This document shows positions 14,019 to 24,901 of a stretch of DNA of 64,000 bases, one piece after another (positions within the stretch are counted from its first letter, which is position 1; each line of letters begins with the position of its first letter). Below the pieces are notes generated by a model. It was not told where the DNA came from and made no database searches. It saw only the letters and a list, made by a program, of their open reading frames with translations. Source of the DNA: Micromussa lordhowensis (Eukaryota > Cnidaria > Anthozoa > Scleractinia > Lobophylliidae); contig OZ026606.1 of assembly GCA_964020085.1 (NCBI GenBank), forward strand, positions 1,521,060-1,585,059, written 5' to 3'. Both the position numbers and the translations under genes were made by a program.

Positions 14019-16459
14019 TCAGTCATCCCCAATCGTTATTTTTTGGAGGTTTTATTGGTTTTTTGGCATCTTAGTGAACGCAATTTTGATTTTTTCGAAC
14101 TATTGTTTTAATGGAACAGAACGTGAGATAGTTGCCTTAAGAAAGAACACATGTGAGAACGAACGACGCAACTACTCAGATGCTGAAAGACACAGAAGAG
14201 AGCATTTTCCTGAGCCGATGCAATTAGTATTTTTAGGAGATATATACAAATTTAATGAAAGTTCTCATATCGTAGGTTATAGTTATGTTACTGGCAGTCA
14301 CTTTGGAAAAATATGTATTATCAACTACTAGGCAGTGAGAGTATACCGTTAGTATTGATAACTGTTACTTGGGTTCGAGTCTGTGTAGGCGAACCGCAGT
14401 TGAAGAAATATCGCAAATGGTAGAGAATAAGCTAAGAGTTTTATTAATTGTGAACGCCAATATTAGAACATTCGACGAGAGGCAAATATCTGCCGATTGT
14501 AAAACAATGTAATTTAGCATTAAAGAATATTACGTCATTTGAATGAACGTTTTTTAATATCGCAAGAACGCAGGCAATCTCAAAGAGTTTGAAGCAAAAG
14601 TATCAAATGAAACAGTCGAAACAAACTGGAGCAGTTCGTGAAGAATACGAAGAGGTGCCGATTCTTATCGACCAATCAGACAACTTAACGAGCACTTCCG
14701 AGCGCTCTCGAGCACACCCAATGTTGTGAGGTCAGCTAAAACGTACTTTATAGGTTTAGTATATAACATTCCATATGCGAAAACGTTTGATTAGCATGAA
14801 CATAAAGGCATCTGCTAAAGGAATATCTTGAGTCCAAGCGCAAAGTACTTTGGAAATGACCTATTGGAATTGAAAGTCACAGGCAGACAACATAGGGAGG
14901 TGCAGTACTACTTGGCCATTGAAGCACCCTTCAATCATGATGTAGAACTAACTTCTCCTAACAAAATAAATGCATTGCCAAGTAGGGGGATAGTGAGAAT
15001 TAAAAAGATCATCAACTTAGGGACATTATCTTGATATAACTTCAAATTCTCTCCAACGGCATTCAAGGAACTGTAAGACGGTCAGTAAGGAGAATTACAG
15101 TTTTGAGATTGAAGAATGGTTACAATTCAAGACCAGACTCGGGCTTCCTGCTTCAGGGGTCCTTCAGTACCTTGAAAGTTCTTGTTGGTATTTTTAAGTG
15201 GTCGAGAGGCAAGCTACACCATGTTATCACTGAAAATAATCCCCAAAAATAGCCTGCCAACATTCTCCTGAGTAGGGTGGGGGCGAAAACAAAATGTCAA
15301 CCGCGCTCGGCTTAATCCGCTTGTCCTTGTTCGCCCTATACCACCCCACTAAGGCGATTGTTCACAGGCTAAAGAAACAAACAAACAAAGAACAAACCAG
15401 TGCTGTCTTGTTATCATACAGTACAAGAAGAGAGTCGTCCCGGAGACAAGTCCACTCGTAAAAACAATTAAAAAGGTATTTGTCCCTGGGACAAATCCTT
15501 TTACACCGACCTATACTTGCTAATGGATCACAACGGTAAAATACATCATCAGGCTATCAAATCATTTTGAAACTCACCAAATCGCACGCACCCGTACACG
15601 TTTTGCGTGTTAAAAATGCATATCCGCGCCTGGCGTTGACGAGACAGCAGTAAGACGCGCACGATGATGCCTGGAACGAGTCTGTATAATTTATGCACGC
15701 CGATATAGATCGTTGGTGCAAGGAATGCCCCAGGAATGTCAGGTATGATGCGATTCTAGCACATGCCACCGCGGTTAGAAGCAGCAAGGAGTGTCAGGAG
15801 AGATTACTGCAATGTTGACACGAGAAGGGAATGCTAGGCGAACCTGCTAGAGTCACAAGCCGAAGCGAGTACGCTTCACTTAACCTGGTTGTTTGCACAT
15901 ACGGCAGGGAAACTGATAATCAGAGGAGGGGGCAAATTCCGCTTACAATACCCGCCTGACTCCGGATTCAGTATCTTACAAGGTAATTTAATAGCTTTTC
16001 TACGGACCTAATTTTTTGACATTCCTACTGGATAGAACTCGGCATACTGTGCGAGTACAACCTCCGTTATGTGCGAATAAAAAATTATAAAACAAGGCTC
16101 TACTCGCAGGGTTTCATTAGCACTGCTTCAAAGGATACATTCTATTTCAATGAGCCTCTATTATGTAAGCGCTACATCGTCTGTTCACAACTAGGTCAAA
16201 TACATAACGTTTACCAAATGTTACGGGCAGACGAGGCTTGCGCATTTTGCTAAGCTAAATCCTGGATGTTTTACGGAGATACATAAAACTGTCCAATGAA
16301 GGAATTGCAGTAAATACTTGGCTCTCTTTAGTAGGCCCGTAGTGGAAGAATTCGACGGATTTTTCCTGTCCAAACTGGCGCTGATTTGAATTTTAAGACG
16401 CAGTTAGTCACGCGTGCAGTAGCTCTGGGCATGGGTATTTCACAGAACGCCGAAAGACG

Positions 16460-16695
16460 AACTGCACTGTTCGCTCGCGGTTAGTTCACTCGTGCTAACG
16501 TGTTTTACATCCTTGTTGCCACCCAATTCAGATCATGTGGTGATTCATTTGGTAGGGTACAATTGTTCTGTTTGCACATACCCTCATGCACTCAGTTGCG
16601 CGTAGCAAATTGCACGATTGTTACCTCCCAAATGAATCATCATGTGATCTGAATTGTTAGCACGAGTGAACTAACCGCAAGCAAACAGTGCAATT
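16460..16695. repeat. Fold-back (palindromic) MITE-like element
   Basis: Inverted arms: the left arm (16460-16502) contains GGTTAGTTCACTCGTGCTAA and is matched in reverse complement at about 16656-16695. An inner pair, AATTCAGATCATGTGGTGAT (from 16527) and its complement near 16627-16652, is also present. No open frame lies between the arms. A non-autonomous DNA transposon is the likely source. Confidence 0.65.
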
Positions 16696-17057
16696 AGGAC
16701 ACAGTAAAAGACCCAAAGTTATTTTAGAAAAGGTCAAGCTGGCTCCTTTGTAAACTCACAACAATTTTAACGAATCATTTACTCATTTGCACGAGAAAAC
16801 AACATACATTCGCGACCGTTATTGAAATAATTACCCTGCAGCGGTTGCCGTTTCATAAACAAGAAATATTTCCCGGAAGTGAAACAAAGCTGAACAAGAC
16901 GATGCCAAAATATCACGCGCGTGAATCTGGTTACTCGCGTGTCGTTTCTCGCAAACAAGAAAACCTCCACGTAGGAACACTTTCTAAAAAGTCTTTTAAA
17001 TGAAACATTGCGCGCTATAAGTGATAATATTATTAACATTTAATTCTTCTTTTCTAG

Positions 17058-18809
17058 ATGATAAACGAGACAACAATAGAAGATGAAGATTTGTTATCGG
17101 CGTGGGCGATTCATTTTTCTCTCGCAGCATGTACGGCAAGTGTTTTGAGAGAAAAACTCAAGAACCCTTCCAACATACACTTCTGCGAGAGCATCCCGTT
17201 TGATGAAAGCATGCAGTTTGACTTTATTTACTTTTTGACACAGATGTTTCTTTCTGGAGACATTGAAACCTTGGGACGCATTATTCTCGAGCCGGAAGGA
17301 ATTCACGAGCTTGTACAACAGACGGCATCTCTTCGCAAAAGTTTAAATGAATCTGGAGATTTTAACGAAGCCAATTACAGAACAAAAATTGACAGAATAC
17401 CATTCATTCGATGTAACTTTCTTGAACAAACATGTGTTAGTTTTGAGCTTCTGGTAACAGATCTGTTTGATCCAGATCACAAATTGCGGGGCCTTTTAAG
17501 AGATTTACAGGCTTCCTTTAACACCACAAACGAAAATCGGGGCATCGAGGTCCGTGACAGTTCTTGCGTGACGTCACACAATGTCACAAAATGCACGAAG
17601 GATAAAGGCACACAGACACCATCCTCCCAGAGGTCAAAGCAAACCCAGACAAAAGGGACCAGATACTCATCCTCCAAATCACAAACAAATAGCACAGAAA
17701 AGAACCCGCCTAAAATAACACCAAAGATACCAAGAAAACGACGAATCAATTCAAGTGGCAGAAAGTCCCTTCATGGGAAAATCCCAAAAGTGGGAAGAAT
17801 AGAAAACTATTTTAAACCAATACCCAAGGAAATCCAAACAAAACGTTGTGATATCCAAACTAACAAAGCAAATCGAAGATCCAGTTCAAATAAAGTAGAA
17901 ATTTATACTGTTGAAGATGACTCTGACAGTTCAATCGAGCTCATGGGAAATGCACTCCATAGAGATCACGTGGGGATAGAAAGAGATCATTCTGTGATTG
18001 AGGAGCTGAATTCTTTTGAGATTGAGTGCTTTCAAGAAGATCGCAACTCCTTAAGAATGCCCATTACTACACCAATAGAAGCATCTGACACAGACATTTG
18101 TGTGCCAAAAGAGAATTTGCCAGATTGCCATGCAACACAAGTCACACAACTGTTTGCATTGAAGGCCAAAAATGTGGCTAAGAAATATACTTTCGGTTCA
18201 CAGGATAACTGCATTGAAACTTGTGATACAGAAACTGCAGCAAACAGGGATATAAGCAACAGTGCCAATAACACTGATTTGCACTGCTACGATAAAAAAG
18301 TGTTTCAATTAGATGCTACTGCAAGAGAGACTATAAGAGAATGGTGTGGAGGGGACACTTTCTTAACAAAAGAGAGTTCTGGAAGCTCTGGAGAGGGTAC
18401 AGACAATGGAGTTAGTGAATATCATAGTTGGAACAACAATTATGACAAATTTAATGATGATGATGACAATGACGTTGATGATAATGGTGTTATGAACGGA
18501 GACCTTGATCACTATGGACATGATAAGATGAATGATAAAAGTGATACTGATAATGAAAATGATGATGATGAAGATAATAATGATGACAATGACGATGATG
18601 ATATTGTTATGAATGGAGACCTTGATCACAATGGACATGATGAGAATAATGTTAAAAGTGATACTGATAATGAAAGTGATGATGATAGTGATGATGATGA
18701 TGATGATGACGATGACATTGAAAGTGACAATGTTAATGATGAGGACTATGTGTATGACAGTGAGGATGAGTCTAGTAGTGAAAGCGATGAGGACTACAAC
18801 AAGAATTGA
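17058..18809 (+). CDS. Unrecognised acidic-tailed protein with LC8- and PIP-like motifs
   Basis: A single open frame of 583 aa. I do not recognise the family. Residues about 1-155 look globular and helix-rich (LLSAWAIHFSLAACTASVL near the start). About 160-290 is basic, Ser/Lys/Thr-rich and probably disordered. The end, about 465-583, is extremely Asp/Glu/Asn-rich and encoded by GAT-type repeats. Short motifs seen: KGTQT (183-187), KQTQT (194-198), KEIQT (257-261), CDIQT (264-268), all like dynein light chain LC8 sites; and VGRIENYFKP (245-254), like a degenerate PCNA-binding box. The ATG is directly preceded by an in-frame TAG that is also a good splice acceptor (pyrimidine tract then TAG), so either the ATG begins the protein in an exon with an upstream 5' UTR exon, or further coding exons lie upstream. 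AATAAA follows the stop immediately. A nuclear scaffold role is only a guess. Confidence 0.7.
   Translation: MINETTIEDEDLLSAWAIHFSLAACTASVLREKLKNPSNIHFCESIPFDESMQFDFIYFLTQMFLSGDIETLGRIILEPEGIHELVQQTASLRKSLNESGDFNEANYRTKIDRIPFIRCNFLEQTCVSFELLVTDLFDPDHKLRGLLRDLQASFNTTNENRGIEVRDSSCVTSHNVTKCTKDKGTQTPSSQRSKQTQTKGTRYSSSKSQTNSTEKNPPKITPKIPRKRRINSSGRKSLHGKIPKVGRIENYFKPIPKEIQTKRCDIQTNKANRRSSSNKVEIYTVEDDSDSSIELMGNALHRDHVGIERDHSVIEELNSFEIECFQEDRNSLRMPITTPIEASDTDICVPKENLPDCHATQVTQLFALKAKNVAKKYTFGSQDNCIETCDTETAANRDISNSANNTDLHCYDKKVFQLDATARETIREWCGGDTFLTKESSGSSGEGTDNGVSEYHSWNNNYDKFNDDDDNDVDDNGVMNGDLDHYGHDKMNDKSDTDNENDDDEDNNDDNDDDDIVMNGDLDHNGHDENNVKSDTDNESDDDSDDDDDDDDDIESDNVNDEDYVYDSEDESSSESDEDYNKN
18447..18800 (+). 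repeat. GAT-rich coding microsatellite with a 117-bp internal duplication
   Basis: Imperfect GAT/GAC/AAT triplets encode Asp/Asn runs. Within them a 117-base unit is duplicated: VMNGDLDHYGHD (from about 18488) recurs as VMNGDLDHNGHD (from about 18605), each followed by KSDTDNE. Triplet and 39-codon periods keep the frame open. Confidence 0.75.
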
Positions 18810-18815
18810 AATAAA
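18810..18815 (+). terminator. AATAAA immediately after the stop of the 17058 gene
   Basis: AATAAA begins one base after the stop codon, which is unusually close. It may not be the signal actually used; another AATAAA lies at 19631-19636. Confidence 0.3.
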
Positions 18816-20327
18816 TGTAAACATTCCCAGGAAATGTTCAATGAAAAAGTTGCAAATGAAAAAAAGGTGGATAAAGTAAACAGTTTAGGTGAAAAAGTAT
18901 GAACAACAAGAGAAACCATACAAAAATATATGATAAGGGAGAACTCCCACAAGCAACAGTGCTTACAAAACAAGGCAGTAAATAGAAAGTGAACCTTAAA
19001 AAGAATGTAAAAGAAGAAACATGTAAAAAGTCACCCAAAATTAAAATACATAAAGCAAAGCAAGGGGTGTTTTTTCCCCATAATTATTACAACCTAAGCT
19101 GCTGTTTACTCTTGCCACGTGAGATCTTTTTTCCCACCAATAAGCTCTTGGCATGGCTGTGTCACATGACCTTGTCAATCATCAAAAGTGATTGTCGTAC
19201 GAAACAGATGCCAGAAATGGACCAAGCACAGTGAAATTAGTACGACTGCCAAATTTGAAGCCACTGATGTTTAAGTGAGGGATTTAACAGCGATTTTAAT
19301 ATCAACAAGATTTGTATGGAAGAAAGCTGCTGGATGGCAAACTTTGCCACCCAGCATACAAATATCTTCGACTTTTCAAACTTAATTAAATCGCACACCT
19401 AAATGTCAGTGGCCTCAAAATTGCAAATATATTACTAATTTCAAGTGAACACACTCTTTCCATTTCTGCTATCTATTTTGTACCACGACCATTTATTATG
19501 ACTAAGAAGATCACATGACACGGTCATGCAAAGAGCCTATTTAGTTCTACTCCTTATTATCTAAGACTGTTCACTACCTGAATATAACAGCTGTACTAGC
19601 ACTTTGAATGAATCAAGGGTTACTGTGGTCAATAAATTTATTGTGATTGTCTTCATATTTAGTCTACAGGTTTTTAAATTTGATATCTTCAAAATGCAGA
19701 GGTAAGCCTTTTGTAACTGAAATGTTTGTCTAACTTTTCAAGCTGTCAAGTCTCGCATGGTGTCTTAAAGCACTACTTTTAGAAGAAGACATTGAGTTGT
19801 GTTTGGATAATAAGGAGACGATGCAGTAGTAACAAAACCTCAGCCTTGAGGCTTTCAGCATTTCGATGTTGCTTTCCTGATTTGATACACAATCGTCATA
19901 ACAGATCTTGGGAGAAACTGAAAGCTGATAGGAAAAAAACTTTCTGTTTTGACAATCTACCTTTGATTACACAGTGACCTGCTTGCTCCACAACACCACA
20001 AACAAGTGTGACTTGATCTTGTTGCAACTGAAGACATATGAACAGAGATACCATCAAATGTAAAACTCTTCATTGAGTGGAAGTCAAACAAGTGAAAACA
20101 GTTTTGAACAATGTACTTTTCAGAAACCTTGCACAAATCTTAGGCTCCTTGCTATATATATCAATGCCATCATCATGTTATATATCTGATTGGGGGAAGG
20201 TGATAGTCCATTATGAAAGACAATCCTTTTTGCTTCTCTCATACCAACAGTGCAGCCTTATTACACTACACTCATACATTGGGGATTACCCGGTACATTG
20301 CTGCCAAACTTCATAAGCCTTTGTTAT
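18816..20327. other. Intergenic region between the 17058 gene and TMEM42-like gene
   Basis: The two genes converge here. No coding exon is seen. It holds a fold-back element (19228-19448) and, at 19631-19642, the sequence AATAAATTTATT, which reads as a poly(A) signal on both strands and could serve both convergent genes. Confidence 0.45.
19228..19448. repeat. Fold-back MITE-like element
   Basis: Outer arms CAGTGAAATTAGTACGACTG and the complementary ...TACTAATTTCAAGTGAAC pair imperfectly. Inner pairs include GCCACTGATGTTTA with TAAATGTCAGTGGC, and ATTTGTATG with CATACAAAT, around a central hairpin CTGGATGGCAAACTTTGCCACCCAG. No open frame is present. Confidence 0.6.
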
Positions 20328-23300
20328 TTATTCTTTCTTGTCATGAATGTGTTCATCAGTTAAGGGTGCACTGTTATAGTGGATCAAAACCAATCCTGTG
20401 AGAATCAGTGACGTGCCTAACCACCATCTCACAGACAATGCCTCGCCAAACAGCAAGTAACCCAGCAGGGCCTGCAAGAAATAAAGCTCTTTCAGTACGG
20501 AGCCTTCAAAGTCCTTGATTGCCTGATTCCCTAAGCAAGGCAAGACATAGCAGTGACACTCTCTAATACAGCTCAGCTTTCAGTGACATCAATCACTGGC
20601 TTGCAGTCGCATCACTAACTTCAGAATTATTAGCTTGCAGTGTTGTCATAACAAGCAGTTGACTTTAAGTTCTGGCACTTAAAGTCAATGACCACAGAAG
20701 TGGCCATGCAAATTGTCTGACATGGTTGATGTTAGCTTACTAGAGATAGTTGCTTGTGAAATTAAGACTCTAGGGGTCAAAATGTCCAGTCACATTAGCC
20801 AATCCAAAAGCTGTATACAACATATGTATTGTTTAAGAACACATCTGGTACTTTGATGAAATTTCAATGCATACACCCCAAAGTTTCAATTCTAACAGGG
20901 TCCAGCACAATGATTACTCATTCATCTCAATGTATACAGTTGAAATAGTATACAGTGGACATCAGATATCAGAAATAGTCTGTTCTAATCTTTATGAAAA
21001 GCATTTTCCATCATATCAGGGTTGTACAGCATCTTGTTGCTCAATGAATGTTATTTGATCCAATGATGAGATCAAGTCCTCATGTCCAAATAGTCTTAAA
21101 CAAGAAGTTAAAGTACCGGTAATTAAAAAAGGTTTACACCCTATCACAAGAGTGGGTAAATTATGAGAGCTTGCCTTCGGCTTATAATGCCTTGACCCAC
21201 AACTCAGTGAGTTGACACTGACTGAAAAGCAATTAATAAGTAAGTAATTATTACTATCCAGTGTAGTAGATTATGTGAATATGAGGAAAAGGTTAGGCGA
21301 ACACTGCTTTTCTAGGGATCAGGAGTTCAATAAACAGTACATGTGAGACTAAAAAGCAGGCCTTAATTACTATTGAGTGTCAGTAGTAGATTACGTAAAT
21401 GCAAGGAAAAGTTAAGGCAAGCACTGCTTTAATTCTAAAGATCAGAACAGTCAAGTTGTTCATTTGCGCAGATGCTAAACTCCCTTTTTTTTTACAACAT
21501 CAAGTAACAAGTAGGCCTGAGTGCTGTTTCTTCTAACCAACATGCAAGCCTATTTAGTTAGGAGGTCCCAACAATTCACATGACTTTGCCTAATGGGCAG
21601 AAGTACCATGAGGGTACCATGATGACACTGAGTGAGCAAAAAATCTTTACCCCTACACTCTCCCCTCTCTAGGGATAATTATTACAAATTTTCCTTTCCC
21701 TTTGTAGTCCATTTCATTCATTCTCCACAAATTGTGCAGTCATTTTTGAAAATGTGAGGTCATGGAAGGTGGGTTATAACTGTCACCCTTAGATGAAGTA
21801 TGTGTGCAAAGGAGAACCACTGACTAAACTGATTTACATTCAAACAAGGTGGATAAAACAACAAGCAGTGCTGAATGTGGTACACAAACAGCTACAGACA
21901 AACTTCATTAACAAAGAAATGCTGTTACAAGACTGTTGGTACCTTATGTTTTGTATTGTTTCATTAGTAATCCAACAATTTTTCAAATTTTGACTGGCAG
22001 AAAACAAAATTCTGCTGAACAGTTTTGGACTCTACACTGGAGTCAACGTGACTCCCTGTAGGAATTCTTTGGAGTCACAGATAAATTTTTTGGCATAAAA
22101 TATGCCAAATTAGGCGTATTTGTAATCTCTGCCTTTCCAAGCCCAGCCAGCACATTTTACATGTCACCTTTACACTCTTGCATTATACCTTTGTTCTCAC
22201 CAAAAATAAATTCATTGTCTTCAGTTTTCATTTCCGACAAGATCAGACTTTCCCCATTACAAGTATTTGAAATCCGTTGGATACAAATGAGTTGGAGTAT
22301 ATGATTGCTACTTTCTGGTGGAAATTCCTTGCAGCTGTAAGTTTCTCAAGTTTATGGAATTAATGTATTTTGTTGATTCAGAATATATTGTAGTGCTAAC
22401 ATTTTAGAACTGGCCTGAATTATAAATTGTGTAAAAACGTTCAAGAACAGTATGAAACTCGTTTCTTAATTTCAGTAATTAGCAGAGTCCAGACTCAACC
22501 AATAGGAGTCCTCGTCCTGAACATGTGCTAGTCTCCAGTCTCCCATACTGGACTGAGCTTGCAATTTCATCTCAAAGTTGCCAAGCAACTAATCACACCA
22601 AGATTGGTCTAACTACCTTGTATCAGGAGTGCTTGTGACTGTTCACATTTAACCATTTATTATTATTATTCACACTATTATTTGATTAGATTAAAACAAA
22701 ATCACAAATAAGTGGGCTTTTACTAAGATTTGCCCAAAATGGTGTTTGTTTCCCAGAACTGCTGCCTCCTTTAAAACTTTATAAAGGCTAACACTTACAG
22801 TGCAAATGAAGTTTGAGCCTGTATTTGTCACAGTTGCCGTCACTGAAGATGAAGATCCTCTCAGAGACTTCACAAATAATGTCCACATCAATGCATTGAA
22901 AAGAAAGATCAGAAGAAAGGAAGACACTCTTGTGAAAATAACAATCTGAAATGTCAGAAAACATAATTTTAGCAACTGAAAAATGACAGTAATATTTTAA
23001 TTAAAAATCAGTCATTTGGCTGCACCGGTGGACCACCCAGGTTTGGAGAAAATGTCAACGTTTACAGTCAAACCAAGTGAAGCCTACCCCTCAAGATTAC
23101 ATTAATGAATTGATCATTTGAATATTGAACCTGCTAGTCGTTCCAAGAATGCAATAATTAATTGGTTAATCAAATATTAAACCCGCTAATTGTTCCAAGA
23201 ATACAGCTAATGGGTTCAATATTCAAAAAAGCAGTTCATCATAATTGCATTCTTAAAACAACTAGCAGGTTCAACATTCAAAGAATCAATTCATTTTTGC

Positions 23301-24235
23301 ATTCTTGAAATGACCAGCGGGTTCAATGTTTAACTAATTGATTCGTTAATGTAATCTTGATGGGTAGTTGCTTCATTTGGTTTGATAGGAACCTTGGGGT
23401 GGGGGTGATTGTTGTGTTCCTGGCTAAAGACACTGTCCTTTTTTACTACAGAATGAAACATCTGATTCTTGGGCATTCATCACAATATGGCATAGTAAAA
23501 ACTCAGGTGAGTAAAAATGATGTGTAAAAGTGAGTAAAAATGATGGTATATCAACCACTGAAATCAACCAACATTGTCAACATCTGATCGTGGGTTTTAG
23601 ACTTCTTGAATGCTGTTTCTCTAGGGTAGGGGGTTTAAGACAACTTGATCTCTAGGACCCTAGGTCTCTGGGTATCTTGGACTCTAGGTCTCTGGGTATC
23701 TAGGACTCTAGGACTCTAAATCTCTATGTATCCAAGTCTCTAGGTCTCTCGGTCCCTAGGTCTCTAGGTCTGTCGGTCTCCAGGTCTATGGGTCTCCCGG
23801 TCTCTAGATCTGTGGGTCTCTAGGTCTATGGGTCTCTGGGTCCCTGGGTCTCTGAGTCTCTAGTTCTCTAGGTCTCTTATTCTGTAGGTCTCTAGGTCTC
23901 TCTACCAACAGGTGGACTGTTTCATTTTAAAAGGCTTCTTTGAGTAATCAAACCCTCTGGTTATGGATCCTCTTCTACCACACCTTATTTTGCTGAGTGA
24001 TGAACTCACACACGACAAGTAAAACAGGAAATAGACGCCTAATTATAAGTTTAACTTATTTTTACGAACTAACCGTGCGACAAACCAACGCAAGCTTGGA
24101 GCCAGCGAGAACACTTTGGAGTAAAAAATCGCACCAAAACGTCCTTTGTAGTTCTGGAGACATGGCTAATTTTGCGCAAGTGGATGCTAGAGCTGCACAA
24201 AATCCAGCAGAAACAGCATGGACAAATCCTAACAT
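20328..24235 (-). CDS. TMEM42: Transmembrane protein 42-like (EamA-type membrane protein)
   Basis: Minus-strand exons 24235-24074, 22945-22799 and 20471-20328 join in phase 0 into about 150 aa, close to the usual 150-160 of the family. Exon 1 gives a first hydrophobic helix with GFCAALASTCAKLAMSPEL. Exon 2 gives a second helix (FLLIFLFNALMWTLFVKSL) and SSSSVTATVT. Exon 3 gives ALLGYLLFGEALSVRWWLG followed by SLILTGLVLIHYNSAP, the most conserved part of the TMEM42 / drug-metabolite-transporter fold. Four membrane helices are expected and the tail is short and polar. Substrate is unknown for the family. The exon 1 donor is the least certain point: CACG followed by gttagt at 24073 keeps phase, but TTG/gtttgt nearby would too. 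Intron 1 holds a fold-back element and a minisatellite; intron 2 holds a direct repeat. No clear promoter motif is seen upstream of 24235. Confidence 0.82.
21245..21450. repeat. Diverged direct repeat in TMEM42-like intron 2
   Basis: Two copies about 115 bases apart share the pattern AGTAGATTA(T/C)GT, AAGGAAAAG, GCACTGCTTT and GATCAG in the same order (about 21265-21330 and 21385-21450). No coding potential. Confidence 0.5.
23068..23385. repeat. Fold-back MITE-like element in TMEM42-like intron 1
   Basis: The ends pair: TCAAACCAAGTGAAG...CAAGATTACATTAA on the left and TTAATGTAATCTTG...CTTCATTTGGTTTGA on the right. Between them the phrase for 'GAACC(T/C)GCTAG...CCAAGAAT' recurs four times in alternating orientation, so the element is internally a nested palindrome. 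Confidence 0.65.
23642..23908. repeat. Minisatellite of a 9-base unit (GGTCTCTAG)
   Basis: About 30 degenerate copies of GGTCTCTAG and variants (GGTCTATGG, GGTCTCCAG, GGACTCTAG) run head to tail in TMEM42-like intron 1. The T/C-rich strand is the plus strand. No open frame of note. Confidence 0.85.
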
Positions 24236-24820
24236 CGCAAAGGATATTTTCTTGGCGGTAAAAAGTACACTTCGCCTTCAGACACGATATCTCCCAGGCA
24301 TTCTAAGCGCAGCCGAGAGGGACTGGGTAGAGAAGGAAATAGAAAAAGAGAGTCGGGGAAATATAATGAAAGGGAAGAAAACATAGGAAACTGAACCTGA
24401 AGGTCATTTGGCTTATGGGGTACTTTTGCCATTACTATCTTCTTTCAATTCCTTTTAACCTTACCCGGGTCAAATGAAGTGAAGTCCTCATCCATTTTGC
24501 TAAAGCATAATTAAGCATAATTATAAAAACTTCAAAATTTAATCTACAAAATTAGAGTAAGCAAATGGTGATGAGTGAAATTAGAAAATAATTTCAAAAT
24601 TGTTATAATTTTCCAAGCCTTTAGGCAAGGGGGGAGGGGGAAGTATTTGAATTTTGACAAAGCGCAAGTGAAAAATTATATGTCATGAGTGCACTTTGAT
24701 TTATCTTTTAATATCATGGGTAACAAATTAAGCTTTTTGACATGTTTAATGTATCATATTTTCACATGTGAAATATTTATACATTAAATCAAATTAATGC
24801 TGAAATTTGCGCCAAAATTG

Positions 24821-24901
24821 ACCATTTTACAGTTGTTTGTTCAGGTCACCTCCAGCCTTGCTTGCCATTCATAGGCTGCAGACCACACAACTGTAAAATG
24901 G
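24821..24901. repeat. Short hairpin repeat
   Basis: CCATTTTACAGTTGT and its exact reverse complement ACAACTGTAAAATGG flank a 50-base loop. Likely the ends of a small fold-back repeat. Confidence 0.5.

Larger units (their letters stand above)
12762..17057. other. Intergenic region
   Basis: No gene is recognised. It contains a decayed LINE 3' end (13695-14018) and a fold-back element (16460-16695), listed separately. The small open frames here show no domain, codon pattern or splice context that I could support. A 5' UTR exon for the gene at 17058 may be present but cannot be placed. Confidence 0.5.

Noticed and set aside
18363..18824. 153-aa minus-strand hydrophobic open frame
   Set aside because: Mirror of the GAT repeats, giving Ile/Val runs; no independent support.
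23997..24386. 129-aa plus-strand open frame
   Set aside because: It overlaps exon 1 of the TMEM42-like gene on the opposite strand, which has clear family similarity.
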